From the NCBI RefSeq assembly GCF_037392515.1, contig NC_090287.1:11893001-11957000 (forward strand): a stretch of 64,000 nucleotides of DNA, in the 5' to 3' direction. Below, one piece after another: positions 50,150 through 60,821 of the stretch. How positions within the stretch are numbered: the stretch's first letter is position 1; every line of letters begins with the position of its first letter. A program made the translations under genes and the position numbers. This DNA is from Haliotis asinina. Taxonomy: Eukaryota > Mollusca > Gastropoda > Lepetellida > Haliotidae. Below the pieces are notes generated by a model. It was not told the DNA's origin, did not search any database, and was given only the letters and a program-made list of their open reading frames with translations.

Positions 50150-51760
50150 ACATAAATGAATATATTGGGTTTTTTTGTTGAAAAGATTAAGTAATGGCCT
50201 TTTTTGCTTAAGGCACCAAAATACACCAAATACATGATCGGATTAACTTTTTATCTCATATAAGTGTTAATCCAGATTTGAAGATCATTCCAAAATGCTT
50301 CACAACATTCATTTCAGTATCAAATAAACATGGCAGCAGTTTTCGTCCTCATCTTTACAAGTTTGCATAAGGCACCTTGAATAAGGTTCATGTTTAAAAG
50401 TTCCTTTTTGGTATAGATAATACCATGTAAAATTTAAATTGGAAATTTAAGAGTTTTACATCAGTAATTAATAAAAGTCATTGGCCAATCAAAAGTTGTG
50501 TCATCGAACATATTCTCCCATTTATGACATATATGAGCATTATTATTGCTAAATAACAATATATAATAAAATAATCTTGATCCATGTATTAATTTCATAT
50601 TTTTTATAAGAATGTAGATTCTTGTCTCAGATATGTATATACCTGTGATTTGTTATTGTATATTTCCTTGCCTCAGGTAAAATATTTAGAACATATCTAT
50701 GATCTTATTCTTTCCCGTTATTGAATATGTACTTTTAAGACATTCAAAATACATCAAACCTTCTTCATCACACATGCCTTTGATGGTTAGTAGTCCTTTA
50801 TTAGCCCGATGTCTGATGTAATGATTTTGGTTTTTAAATTTATAATTAAACCATAATGGCTGTGCTATAAGTTCATCAAGGCTGCTTTCCTCTATAGTAA
50901 TGTTTCTACAATACATATTCCCTGTTTTTAAAACATCTTTCCAATATGGATTATGAATATCAGCAACATTACAACAATTGGCACTAAATTTAATGATATC
51001 ATGTAAAGAAAAACTGCATGGAATACATATTGATGATTTTCTTAAATAAAGTCTCAAGGTAGACAGAATCAAGGCATTGATGAATGTTTTTTATGTCAAC
51101 CATTCGTATACCCACATGCTTGTAATCTTTTTTGAAAGTACTTCACTTGATTTTGTCACTTTTGTCACTCTAAAATATTTTATCAAGAAAGGTAACAAAA
51201 TCCTGAGGTGGATTTGGTAAAGTATTGAAAATGAAATATGAACTAATTTTGAAATAGCTAGTGTCTTGATAACAGTGACTTTGCCAATAAGTGTTAGATG
51301 TCTTTTTCTTCACACTGCCAATAATCTATTAATTTCCTCTAGTGTTTTCTTCGTATTGATGATCCATAGATCCTTCAGTTTGGAATTAAATATAAATCCC
51401 AGGACATTAAATTTATTTTCTCGCGATTCAGTATTCAAATTCTGACATAGTTTATCTCAACAACCTGCTGCGGAGCCATTTCAGATTGCTTATCGATATT
51501 TATTTATTAATAAGCCCTGATGTTTTATAAAAGTTATTAATTGTATCAACAACAGAATACGGAATTTTTCTGCACCATCTAGCAACATGTCAGTATCATC
51601 TGCATATTGACCTAATTTATACTCCCTATCATCAATTTCTCTACCTTTGACATTAACATTTTGTCTTATCATGTATTCGAGGATTTCAGCCACAAAAAGA
51701 AAACGATATGGTGATAACGGGTCCCATTGTGTACAAGAGTGCAAAGGTTAATGATATTGT
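50150..51760 (-). mobile_element. Decayed L1/Tx1-type LINE, ORF2 C-terminal half
   Basis: On the minus strand the order is QWDPLSPYRFLFVAEILEYM (about 51730, normally QGDPLSPYLF), YKLGQYADDTDMLLDGAEK (about 51580-51625; YADD intact) and FIKHQGLLIN. After broken sequence come NPYWKDVLKTG (about 50945) and PLWFNYKFKNQNHYIRHRAN with KGL (about 50800-50860), a conserved segment of this LINE type. Near 50230 there is a short remnant resembling its distal end. There is no endonuclease and no intact frame, so the copy is dead and 5'-truncated. Confidence 0.75.
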
Positions 51761-52382
51761 AAGGATAACGCTACTTTTCGGGGCATTATCATTTGCAAAA
51801 GCCCTCGGCTCTTTTCAACTGCCAAGAACTTCTGTAAATGATGACGTCCTGAATAGTAGGGTTATCGTTATTGTAGCTAAAAATAGAGAGATGTTTTTTT
51901 TATAAAATAAAACATACAACGGTATCGGTCATGAAGCGTGTTTAAGCGACGGGGGTCGCTTGCCCACTTTTTTCAAATATGGAAACGTCATATAACAAAA
52001 CAGATAACGTCACAGTTAAGAGTGACGACTTCAACCTAGACCTTTGCCCACACACCCAGCCGCCATTTTTGCAGTGTGCAACAACGTTAGAATTCCAGTC
52101 GATGTTTTCATTGCTGCATATTGTAAGTCATGGTACAATAGTTCAGGTTGGCGCCGACAAGAAAGTGTATAATGACTAATGTGAGTTAGAAACATCGTCC
52201 ACATTGAACCGAAGTTCAAAGGAGCCGTAGCTAATTGAACCTCAAGAGCAGAGCTCCTTATGACGTCACGAAACAACGGGTTCGAAAATGGCCCATCGTC
52301 AAGCAATTTGGGGCATTATCAAGTTACATTGGTTCGCTCACTGATTCCATGCGGGCGTTGTATGGGAATTTCTCTCCAGTTT

Positions 52383-52417
<35 letters not shown>

Positions 52418-53923
52418 GGCATATCGTATGTAAACGTTTTCAGTGAAGCACTACGCAAGCTAACGGTCCTACAAATCCACTATCCTGCAAAACTAGCACG
52501 GCCTGGTTAGAAAATGAAGTGCGAGGTCCATTGAGAAGCTATATGCCATAGATAAAAGCCCACAGAGCAGAGACAGCATTCGCCAAACTTGTACATCAGC
52601 CTCATCAACATATACAAAGGCAAATCAATTGATCACTTGCAAAAGACACCCACTGCATTGTCTAAATAGAAAATAGCTTCAGGCATCATTTTGTCTTAGC
52701 TGTCAACATGTCCACCATAAGATTACACAACACCAAATATTTTCCCATAGACTTCTAAAGTAACCCTATATTTTTAAAAAAGAATATCCAGGTTACCAAC
52801 AGCCATTACGTGTACATAGGTGTACAGTCTGGCCTTTAAACTACAATTTAAAAACAAATTCTGCCCAACTTGTCCGACGATTTTTCCGAACACAGGAAGC
52901 TATACACATCAACCCTCCATTCCACACCAAATGTCACCTACTTGAAAATATCTTATCACACATAAGTATAAGTCGTAGGGATAAATATGACAGCACTAAA
53001 TGCTTAAAATTGTGGTCAGTTTTATTTACTGGATGGCTGTGCTTCTGAAACACATGAACATCTTGCACTATTTCATCCAATCACACCTGTCACAGGCCTC
53101 TGTGTTATTTCGGTTATTTCCTCGCTCGGGGAGCATGTGACGCTCATACAGGCCAGTGGAACCCTAAAACTCTGGCAGGTTTGAAGGTTGTAACCAAAAT
53201 TAAATACTCAGTTCACCACCAGTCATTTGATCAAGTATCAAACATTTGATAAAACATTACTCCTTCCGAAATAAACTAGTGATGTCTAGCTAGACATACA
53301 TTCCCCATGGATACACGCCCTTTGGAAATGAGTTTTTAGTATGCGGGTTCTAACTAAATTTATACCTGGTAGAAACGTATGCATTAGCATCACATCAATA
53401 ATACGCACCACAGTGCCATCTTTAGGCGTCTCTCATCAACATATCAGTTTGCAAAAGCGTGCTGAGGAAGCTTAATGAGGAAAACGCATTTACAAAGACT
53501 TTGCGTGTAATATAGGTGATACCTCCCGTGTGGAATTATCACGCGTAACAACGTACGTTATAATCCCGCTTCCTGTCTTGCAAGTCTAACATCATGGTGT
53601 GGATATAAATTGACCTTGTGCTATGAATACATCAAAATCTGTCACATAATACAAACATACGTTTCTGGCCAGGTGAACAAGCAGGCTCTCAAAACCAAAT
53701 ACATGTATATAATATTGCATGAAAACACCATTAAAGGACAACAGAATGTTGTTGATATAACAAACAAACCGCAGGCTAACTCCGCACATATACAATACTA
53801 TTCAACAGTCACACCTTTATATTTGTTAATAAATGTCCACTACAATAATGTCACTGCTATTAGGAAACGCAGGGGGAACAACAGAACAGTGTTGAAGTGT
53901 TATTAGTTTTCTTTGTTAATTTC
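51761..53923. other. Intergenic, no gene recognised
   Basis: It contains a (GACA)n microsatellite (52382-52418) and otherwise AT-rich DNA with short frames. No domain is seen. Confidence 0.3.
52382..52418. repeat. (GACA)n microsatellite
   Basis: About nine copies of GACA in tandem. Confidence 0.9.
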
Positions 53924-53936
53924 CTGAAGCTGAAGC
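53924..53936. repeat. Left target-site duplication of the full-length LINE
   Basis: CTGAAGCTGAAGC at 53924-53936 is repeated exactly at 60093-60105, immediately after the LINE's ACTC tail. The first CT may be shared with the tail. A perfect 11-13-bp duplication indicates a fairly recent insertion by target-primed reverse transcription. Confidence 0.85.
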
Positions 53937-53995
53937 GGCACCCGTGGCGAGCCACCTCCTCGTGGTGGGTGCTGGGTAACGCCAAGAGCTCGCCA
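53937..53995 (+). ncRNA. HDV-like self-cleaving ribozyme at the LINE 5' end
   Basis: P1: GGCACCC (53937-53943) pairs with GGGTGCT (53967-53973), one G-U included. P2: TGGCGAG (53945-53951) pairs exactly with CTCGCCA (53989-53995). P3: CCAC (53952-53955) pairs with GTGG (53962-53965) around the loop CTCCTC, the same loop as in hepatitis delta ribozyme. After P1 comes GGGTAAC (compare GGGCAAC in HDV), then GCC and AAGAG before P2; C53983 is the candidate catalytic C. P4 is minimal or absent. The predicted cut, just before G53937, is precisely the junction with the target duplication. HDV-like ribozymes at 5' ends of R2 and other LINEs are known; their role is to free the 5' end of the RNA from host transcript. 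Confidence 0.72.
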
Positions 53996-54520
53996 ACACC
54001 CCTGTTGTGGACCCGGGGGCATATTTGGTCCACCAACCCGTTTGCCGTGGGTTGCGGCCCTGTGTCGGTGGAGGACGGGAGTCTGGGGGTTGAGGGCGCT
54101 GGGGGCCTGTAATCGTGCTCCCTTTGCCCAACACACCCCTTTGACCCTTACTTCACCTAGACGGGTGGTTGAATGGGCCCGGTTCAACCAATCGGCTGGT
54201 CATGCCGAGCCCTGAGCACTATATTTCGTTGCTCAATAACTATTTGGCTTGGACACAATGTTGACATAATTGGTTTTAAGTATATATTGTATGATATATG
54301 AATTTTCAAATTTGATAAAATTTGCCTAGATGCTGGTGCCAGAAGGCGATGGCTCATGGGCCAATCTGGTAGACTGATTACTTGTTTAATCCTTCTGCTG
54401 GAGTATATCATCCCAGTATCCTTGGTGCTGCAGGTCGGAGATCCACTTGTAGATAGCATTGTCTTTATGATACTCGGTGGTGGGTGGGGAGCTGGGATGA
54501 TGAATCTTATGTACATTAAC

Positions 54521-55861
54521 ATGGAACCTGAAACCCCCCTGAGAAAAAAACGTCAGCTTGATAATGACCCAAGCACAAATGACAGTTATCGACCATTGAA
54601 ACAGGTAGACTATTGGCCGAGATTTCTAGTGATAGAATCTGTGGATAAAAAACCAATTAAACTCAATCCGTTTGCTGTTTCCAAAGCAGTGTATGGTATT
54701 GCAGGAGACGTGAAAAATATCAGGAGACAGAGATCTGGGTCGTTACTCATAGAATGTAGTAAACGACAACAAGCAACCAACCTGCTGTCAGTTGATACGT
54801 TGGCCGGATGCCCTGTTTTAGTGTCAATCCATCGTACACTGAATTCAAGTAAAGGCATTGTCAGGGATCGAGATCATCTTTTAGAGGACATGACGGAGCT
54901 TGACATCATGGTTGAACTGAAAGATCAAGGTGTCACGCACGTGAAACGTTTTACGAGGCGTCACAATTCTGAAATAGTTCTCACAAACACATATTTATTG
55001 TCATTTGTCTCTCCAACGGCACCAAAGTCAATCAAAGCTGGGTATTGCAATCTTCCAGTTGAAGTGTATATACCAAATCCACTGAGGTGCTTTAAATGCC
55101 AGAAATTTGGTCATGGGATAAATTCTTGCTCCAACCGTATTACTTGTGCTCATTGTGGGGAGCAATCTCATGTTACAGAAGACTGTACAAATAACTTTAA
55201 AAAATGTGTCAACTGTTCAGGAAAGCATTCCTCCTCATCAAAAGATTGTCCGATATGGAAGAGGGAAATGGAAGTCAATAAAATAAAACATTCTCAAAAT
55301 ATCAGCTATGCTGAAGCTAAGAAGCTTGTTCCCTCTGTTTACCCAAATGACTCTTACGCTTCTGTTAGTAAAAGACCACCCACGACTACACTCTCAGTTG
55401 AATGTCAGACAGAGCTGACATGGATAAAATCTAATTCTCCTGAACCCATCACAAGTCAAGAATCATTACCACGAGGAGACTCTGCTACTCAGACTGCAGC
55501 CATGACGCCATCTCAGCCTCAGCCTATGCCTTTGTCACAGGACTCCGCAAGTCCAAAGACTCAGCTAGATGATAGAAAGTCCTCTGGTCGAAATGTTCAT
55601 TCCAAATCCAAATCAGATTCGTGTCAGTCAAAAGCTGTACCTGGACATCAAGTCGCACAAACTGTGAAAGGAAACCAAAAACTTACCAGAATCAACCAAA
55701 GCGATAGAGTCGCTAAGGGTTCAAAAGATGAGATTCAGCTTTTTAATAAGTTTGGGTCCCTCGAAGATATGGATACGTCTGAACTTATCCATCACCGGAC
55801 AGGGAGTTTATCGCCTTCTAGATCAAGGCGTGGTAGATCACCAATAAATGCACCAAAGTGA
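54521..55861 (+). CDS. LINE ORF1 (RNA-binding, zinc-knuckle protein)
   Basis: 446 aa from the ATG at 54521 (MEPETPLRKKRQLDNDP). The frame is open back to 54356, but that part lies in the 5' UTR. The protein is the nucleic-acid chaperone and RNP component of the retrotransposon. The N-terminal half contains the conserved VKNIRRQRSGSLLIECSK segment of an RRM-like domain. Three Cys-His knuckles follow: CFKCQKFGHGINSC and CAHCGEQSHVTEDC, both CX2CX4HX4C, and CVNCSGKHSSSSKDC, with a CX2CX3HX6C spacing. The C-terminal third is S/T/Q-rich and basic at the end (SPSRSRRGRSP). The stop overlaps the ORF2 start as TGATG (55859-55863). Confidence 0.88.
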   Translation: MEPETPLRKKRQLDNDPSTNDSYRPLKQVDYWPRFLVIESVDKKPIKLNPFAVSKAVYGIAGDVKNIRRQRSGSLLIECSKRQQATNLLSVDTLAGCPVLVSIHRTLNSSKGIVRDRDHLLEDMTELDIMVELKDQGVTHVKRFTRRHNSEIVLTNTYLLSFVSPTAPKSIKAGYCNLPVEVYIPNPLRCFKCQKFGHGINSCSNRITCAHCGEQSHVTEDCTNNFKKCVNCSGKHSSSSKDCPIWKREMEVNKIKHSQNISYAEAKKLVPSVYPNDSYASVSKRPPTTTLSVECQTELTWIKSNSPEPITSQESLPRGDSATQTAAMTPSQPQPMPLSQDSASPKTQLDDRKSSGRNVHSKSKSDSCQSKAVPGHQVAQTVKGNQKLTRINQSDRVAKGSKDEIQLFNKFGSLEDMDTSELIHHRTGSLSPSRSRRGRSPINAPK

Positions 55862-57111
55862 TGAATCATTCACCAAATATAGTGCAGTGGAATTGTAGAG
55901 GGGTAAGAACCAATTTTAATGAATTGCAGCTATTGGTCCAAGATTTTGCACCACGAGCAATATGTCTGCAGGAAACGCATCTGAAACAAACAGATCTTTT
56001 TAAGTTACGTCAATATGATGCGTATCATTATTTTTCACCTCCGGGTGACAGAGCCTCTGGGGGATCGTCAATACTTGTCAAACAAGACGTTATTCATAGC
56101 CCTGTAACTCTTACAACGAATCTCCAAGCCGTTGCAGTGCGACTTACTCTTCACGTTGCACTTACATTATGCTCTTTGTATATTCCGCCTTCTTCAGCAC
56201 TCCAACTATCTGATCTACAATCTCTCTATGATCAACTTCCGAAACCGTGCCTTATAATGGGTGATTTGAATGGCCACAACCCACTCTGGGGTGGTACAAA
56301 TACAAACAGTAAAGGTAAAATACTGGAAGATTTTATATCCAATAATGAACTCTGTATATACAATGATGACTCAAATACATATCTGCATCCTGCAACAGGC
56401 ACCTACTCTTCTCTAGATTTGTCTCTTGCAGACTCTAATCTACTTCATGAATTTGATTGGACAGTCCACAATGACCTCTGTGGAAGTGACCACTTTCCAA
56501 CTATTTTATCAGAAATTTCCCCATCTGAAGCTCCATCTTACACAAGATGGAATTTTTCTAAGGCAGATTGGTCCTTATTTAAAACATTGTGCTCATCTAA
56601 ACTCCAACCTTCATGTTTCAGTCAAATACGTGATAAAATTCAGCGTTTTTCTGACGTTTTAAATGAGATAGCTGCAGTATGCATACCACAATCCTCTACA
56701 AATCCACATGTACGGAAGCCGTGGTTTAACACAGACTGTAAACAAGCCAGAAAGGCGAGGAAAAGAGCAGAGAATTATTTTCGAAATCATCCAACTGTCC
56801 ATAACTTAAATAAGTTTAAAGTACTAAATGCGAAGGCACGTCGTACGTTCAAACAAAACAAACGGCAGTCCTGGAGGAACTATGTCTCCAGGATTAATTC
56901 ACGCACACCAGTGTCCAAGGTATGGAACATGGTTCAGAGAATAAAAGGCAAAGGTTCGAAATCTGCTGTTAACCATCTTAAAGATGGTGATAGGTTGATT
57001 ACTGACACATCTCAAATTGCCAATAAACTTGGCGAAACGCTTGCCAAAAATTCTTCATCAGAAAATTATGTTCCTGAATTTCAGAGATACCAGAAGTTAC
57101 AGGAAAAATAA
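55861..57111 (+). CDS. LINE ORF2, N-terminal part: APE-type endonuclease
   Basis: 416 aa from the ATG at 55861 to an in-frame TAA (57109-57111). It nicks target DNA to prime reverse transcription. Catalytic landmarks of the APE family are present: QWNCRG (residues 9-14), QETH (37-40, Glu38), GDLNGHN (134-140, Asp135 and Asn137), SLDLS (184-188) and GSDHFP (208-213). The linker toward the RT is basic and Lys/Arg-rich. The same frame continues openly after the stop into the RT, so this is one ORF2 with a single nonsense codon, not two genes. By itself this fragment would lack RT. Confidence 0.85.
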   Translation: MNHSPNIVQWNCRGVRTNFNELQLLVQDFAPRAICLQETHLKQTDLFKLRQYDAYHYFSPPGDRASGGSSILVKQDVIHSPVTLTTNLQAVAVRLTLHVALTLCSLYIPPSSALQLSDLQSLYDQLPKPCLIMGDLNGHNPLWGGTNTNSKGKILEDFISNNELCIYNDDSNTYLHPATGTYSSLDLSLADSNLLHEFDWTVHNDLCGSDHFPTILSEISPSEAPSYTRWNFSKADWSLFKTLCSSKLQPSCFSQIRDKIQRFSDVLNEIAAVCIPQSSTNPHVRKPWFNTDCKQARKARKRAENYFRNHPTVHNLNKFKVLNAKARRTFKQNKRQSWRNYVSRINSRTPVSKVWNMVQRIKGKGSKSAVNHLKDGDRLITDTSQIANKLGETLAKNSSSENYVPEFQRYQKLQEK

Positions 57112-59550
57112 CCCCTTAATTTTGAATCAAATAATGGTGAAGATTACAATGAAGTGTTTTCCTTAAATGAGCTACATACAGCTCTTGAGCAAGCTCATGA
57201 CACAGCAGCGGGTGATGATAATATCCATTACCAGCTACTGAAACACTTACCTGAACCATGCCTATTGACACTTTTAGATATATTTGACAAAATATGGACG
57301 TCTGGAGAATTTCCTCCTTCATGGCGTAATGCTATTGTAGTTCCAATACCAAAACCTGGTAAGGATCATACAGATCCATCAAATTACAGACCGATATCGC
57401 TTACTAGCTGTGTCTGCAAAACCATGGAGCGTATGGTGAATAACAGATTGGTTTGGTATCTTGAAACCAATAACCTAATAACAAATATTCAATGTGGTTT
57501 CAGGAAAAATCGTAGTACCATTGATCATTTGGTCCGTTTGGAATCCTTCGTTAAAAATGCTATGGTCAATAAACAACATGCTGTATCAATTTTCTTTGAT
57601 CTTGAGAAAGCTTATGATACAACCTGGAAGCATGGCATTTTGAAGGATTTACATGAATTTGGTTTGAGAGGCCGTTTGCCTCTTTTTATATCAGAGTTTT
57701 TAAAAGACAGGCAATTTCAAGTCCGAGTGGGTTCAACCCTGTCTGATCATTACAATCAGGATCAGGGTGTCCCACAAGGCAGTATTTTGTCCGTCACTTT
57801 ATTTAGTATTAAAATCAACAGTTTATCCAAGGTTTTAAATGATTCGATTGATGGATCACTTTTTGTGGATGATTTTAATATTTCGTGTCGTGGTAAAAAT
57901 ATGCATACTATTGAACGACAACTGCAATTGTGTTTAAATAAAATAAATAAATGGTGTCTTGAGAATGGTTTTAAATTCTCAAAGTCGAAAACTAATTGTG
58001 TACACTTTTGTAGGAAATATAAACCGCATAAGGACCCTGAACTATATTTAAATGGCACTCCTATCAAAGTCGTAAAGGAGGCAAAATTCCTGGGTCTAAT
58101 ATTTGATTCTCACTTAACCTTCTTGCCACATATTAAATCTCTTAAAGCTAAATGCCTGAAAGCACTGGATTTGTTAAAGGTTGTTTCAAACTCAAAGTGG
58201 GGAGGGGATCAGACTACCCTCCTTCACTTATATAGATCATTGATACGGTCTAAACTTGATTATGGCTCCATCGTTTATGGCGGAGCCTGCAAAAGCAACC
58301 TAAAACTTTTAGATTCTGTCCACCACCAAGGTCTAAGACTTTGTCTTGGATCTTTCAGAACTTCACCTGTTGACAGCCTTTATGTTGAGGCTGATGAGCC
58401 ATCTCTTGAGCAGCGACGTATAAAATTAGCTTTACAGTATATCACAAAACTATGTTCCCATGAGTCAAACCCTGCATATGACTGTGTCTTCAATCCTCTC
58501 TATGAGGATTTATACAATAAGAAATCTTCACTTGTTCCGCCTCTTGGTTTAAGAATACAACCACTTATTTCTGCTGCCGGCATTGAGCTGGATCATATAG
58601 CTCCCTCCCGTCTTCTTTCTTCTCCTCCTTGGCAATTGGTTAGGCCACAAGTCGACCTAACATTAACTACATTTAAAAAATCAGAAACAAATGCATTACA
58701 ATATAAACAAGAATTTAATCAATTGAAACATAGATACAGCAATTATAAATCCTTATTTACAGATGGGTCCAAGGATGGTGGCGCAGTGGCTTGTGCCACT
58801 GTCATTGGATCCAGAACAATATCTTCTAGATTACCAGATAATAGTTCTATTTTTACAGCAGAAGCTAACGCCATATTGACAGCTCTTAAATATATTCAAA
58901 GACACCCTAAACATAAACAGTATATAATCTATTCCGACTCTCTTTCTTGCCTTCAGGCTATTAAAAATATTTCTTGTAAACATCCACTTTTAATTGATAT
59001 TATTGAATTGTATAATAATCTTGCTACTGGCCAATACGACATCGTTTTTTGTTGGTTACCCAGCCACGTTGGCATTTCTGGTAATACAATGGCCGACCTT
59101 GCTGCTAAAGCAGCACTCAACAAATCTGTGACGCCACTTCCTATTCCATACACTGACTATAAAGCTATCATTAGGTCTTACATCCGTGATCTGATGCAGA
59201 AGAGGTGGGACACTCAAGTAGGTATCAACAAATTACATGAAATAAAACCGTACATTGGTTACACCTACTTGGGTTGTCAGTCCAGATTTGAGGAGGTTAT
59301 CATGCGACGATGTCGTATTGGCCACACACGATACACACATGAATATTTGTTTAAAGGTGAAGATCCTCCGTTTTGTATCCCTTGTGATGAAAGAATCACA
59401 GTCAAGCATGTCTTGCTTGACTGTGCTGAATATTCCATCACAAGGGATAATTTTTTTAAATCAAGAACTATGAAGGATCTTTTTAGTAATGTTAGTTATC
59501 ATTTAATCATTGCATTTTTAAAGGAAATAGACCTGTTACATGACTTGTAA
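57112..59550 (+). CDS. LINE ORF2, C-terminal part: reverse transcriptase and RNase H
   Basis: This is in frame with the endonuclease half beyond one stop codon; the first ATG-like restart is not well placed. The RT blocks are all present: VVPIPKPGKDHTDPSNYRPI (57340-57400), FFDLEKAYDTTW (about 57592), QGVPQGSILSVTLFS (about 57763) and LFVDDFNI (57859-57882). The catalytic box is FVDD where FADD is usual; both Asp residues remain. RNase H has TDGSK (about 58761), AEA (about 58860), YSDS (about 58930), the segment FCWLPSHVGISGN (about 59047) and MADLAAKAA (about 59090). A C-terminal CIPCDERITVKHVLLDC finger-like motif follows (about 59378-59428). It copies LINE RNA into target DNA. Confidence 0.87.
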   Translation, partial: PLNFESNNGEDYNEVFSLNELHTALEQAHDTAAGDDNIHYQLLKHLPEPCLLTLLDIFDKIWTSGEFPPSWRNAIVVPIPKPGKDHTDPSNYRPISLTSCVCKTMERMVNNRLVWYLETNNLITNIQCGFRKNRSTIDHLVRLESFVKNAMVNKQHAVSIFFDLEKAYDTTWKHGILKDLHEFGLRGRLPLFISEFLKDRQFQVRVGSTLSDHYNQDQGVPQGSILSVTLFSIKINSLSKVLNDSIDGSLFVDDFNISCRGKNMHTIERQLQLCLNKINKWCLENGFKFSKSKTNCVHFCRKYKPHKDPELYLNGTPIKVVKEAKFLGLIFDSHLTFLPHIKSLKAKCLKALDLLKVVSNSKWGGDQTTLLHLYRSLIRSKLDYGSIVYGGACKSNLKLLDSVHHQGLRLCLGSFRTSPVDSLYVEADEPSLEQRRIKLALQYITKLCSHESNPAYDCVFNPLYEDLYNKKSSLVPPLGLRIQPLISAAGIELDHIAPSRLLSSPPWQLVRPQVDLTLTTFKKSETNALQYKQEFNQLKHRYSNYKSLFTDGSKDGGAVACATVIGSRTISSRLPDNSSIFTAEANAILTALKYIQRHPKHKQYIIYSDSLSCLQAIKNISCKHPLLIDIIELYNNLATGQYDIVFCWLPSHVGISGNTMADLAAKAALNKSVTPLPIPYTDYKAIIRSYIRDLMQKRWDTQVGINKLHEIKPYIGYTYLGCQSRFEEVIMRRCRIGHTRYTHEYLFKGEDPPFCIPCDERITVKHVLLDCAEYSITRDNFFKSRTMKDLFSNVSYHLIIAFLKEIDLLHDL

Positions 59551-60092
59551 ATAGATAAATATTTTATGATTGGAAGTTGAATTAGCAACTAAGATTGTTA
59601 GTGGCTGTATCCTCGAAGGGGGTTGAAGTACCGTAAAATTATTGTCCTCCTGAGAGGGTACGTAAGTCCCAAACAGTTGAAGTCAGATTTAATCTTTCAC
59701 ATTTTTAGTCGTAGAATATGTGTAATTTTAAATTGTGGCTAATCTTGCATACAGTCGCCAGCAGCTGAGGGGATGGTGTAAATCCAACTAGGAACCATGC
59801 AGGTAGCTGAGGTACTGTAAGTCCCCATGGTCCCTAGTATGGTGATCTACCTTCGGTTGTTGGCGATCTATGGCCTGTTTTTATATTGTACTGTCCAAAT
59901 GGTGATAATAGTAGCTTTTAAGTTTCTACGCTAGTTTTAAATACCAACTGTGATAGTCAAGTGGTTTTACTGTCCTTCGTCGACAGGTTCTTCATAATAT
60001 GCCTATATATTCCTTTTTATGTCACGTATGTTCTCGTCACAATATGGCTGCAATATTGCCGACGTGACGTTAAATGATAACTCACTCACTCA
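59551..60092 (+). other. LINE 3' UTR and ACTC tail
   Basis: This is 540 bp of non-coding DNA ending in gtcacaatatggctgcaata, ttgccgacgtgacg, ttaaatgataactc and the short ACTC run (60081-60092). The same end, in decayed form, is seen at 28927-29195, 30165-30215 and 30510-30700. It is presumably the segment recognised by the RT. Confidence 0.8.
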
Positions 60093-60105
60093 CTGAAGCT
60101 GAAGC
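60093..60105. repeat. Right target-site duplication of the full-length LINE
   Basis: CTGAAGCTGAAGC, identical to 53924-53936. Confidence 0.85.
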
Positions 60106-60821
60106 AATTACTACAATACCGTTTTATAATTATTACATAACGAGATCAGAAGCTATCGTTTGTTAACATCATACGTTGGTGCAGAAATTCGGAAACGGAA
60201 TGCTGAGTGTTTCAGGTAGTCGCTATTGTCCGTATTTGCCTGCTATTATACGTTATGAGTACGTGCATGTCGTCGCTGTCGTGTGGATTTCTACATACGA
60301 TACATTTTAACTTTGACACGTTATTAGTGGTTTGGCGACAGTCAGTGGAAATGTTTTGTCTTCTTAATGTCATACGTTATACTCAGGTTATAACATCATA
60401 ATTGTGAAATTCACACAGTGAGCGGTCTGACAGCAGTAGATTAGGCGTTGACGGATGAAGCGTTGGCAATGTAGCTTTAGTGAATGTCCAAATGTGTGTC
60501 GCTCACAGCACGGCAACTAGCCTTTATATATACCTTCAGTCGTTTCCCGAAAGTACGAGCATTTACTGCCATCGTCAACACTGTAGAATGTCCTCGAAAC
60601 AATGTCTCCCGGAAGTAAACAAACAGGAAGTCAAGAGCAGGTAATTCCCAGAAAAAACCTTGCTGCGAGAAATGCGGATCATCCATTTTACGAAATGTGA
60701 CCCATCATATTCATTATTCAAAACACTAAACAATGTGAACCAATAATAATTATTACTGAATTAATAAAATAACAAAATATACAAAAAATACACACTCATG
60801 ACAATTGTTAACAAGTGACAA

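Larger units (their letters stand above)
53937..60092 (+). mobile_element. Full-length I/Nimb-like LINE (RNase H-bearing non-LTR retrotransposon)
   Basis: The element is about 6.16 kb. It has a GC-rich 5' UTR with an HDV-like ribozyme, then ORF1 with three zinc knuckles. ORF2 has endonuclease, reverse transcriptase and RNase H, and the 3' UTR ends in three ACTC units. A perfect 13-bp target duplication flanks it. RNase H after the RT, three knuckles in ORF1 and a final Cys-His segment in ORF2 match the I superfamily; Nimb is the most likely clade. Near-intact frames and a perfect duplication suggest a young copy. One in-frame stop in ORF2 means this copy cannot make the whole protein without read-through. 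Confidence 0.88.

Noticed and set aside
53903-54187. Minus-strand Pro/Arg-rich frames over the LINE 5' end
   Set aside because: They are antisense to the GC-rich LINE 5' UTR, which explains their length and composition.
54356-54520. Longer N-terminus for LINE ORF1
   Set aside because: The extension lies in the 5' UTR and is hydrophobic and unlike ORF1 proteins; the ATG at 54521 starts a typical N-terminus.
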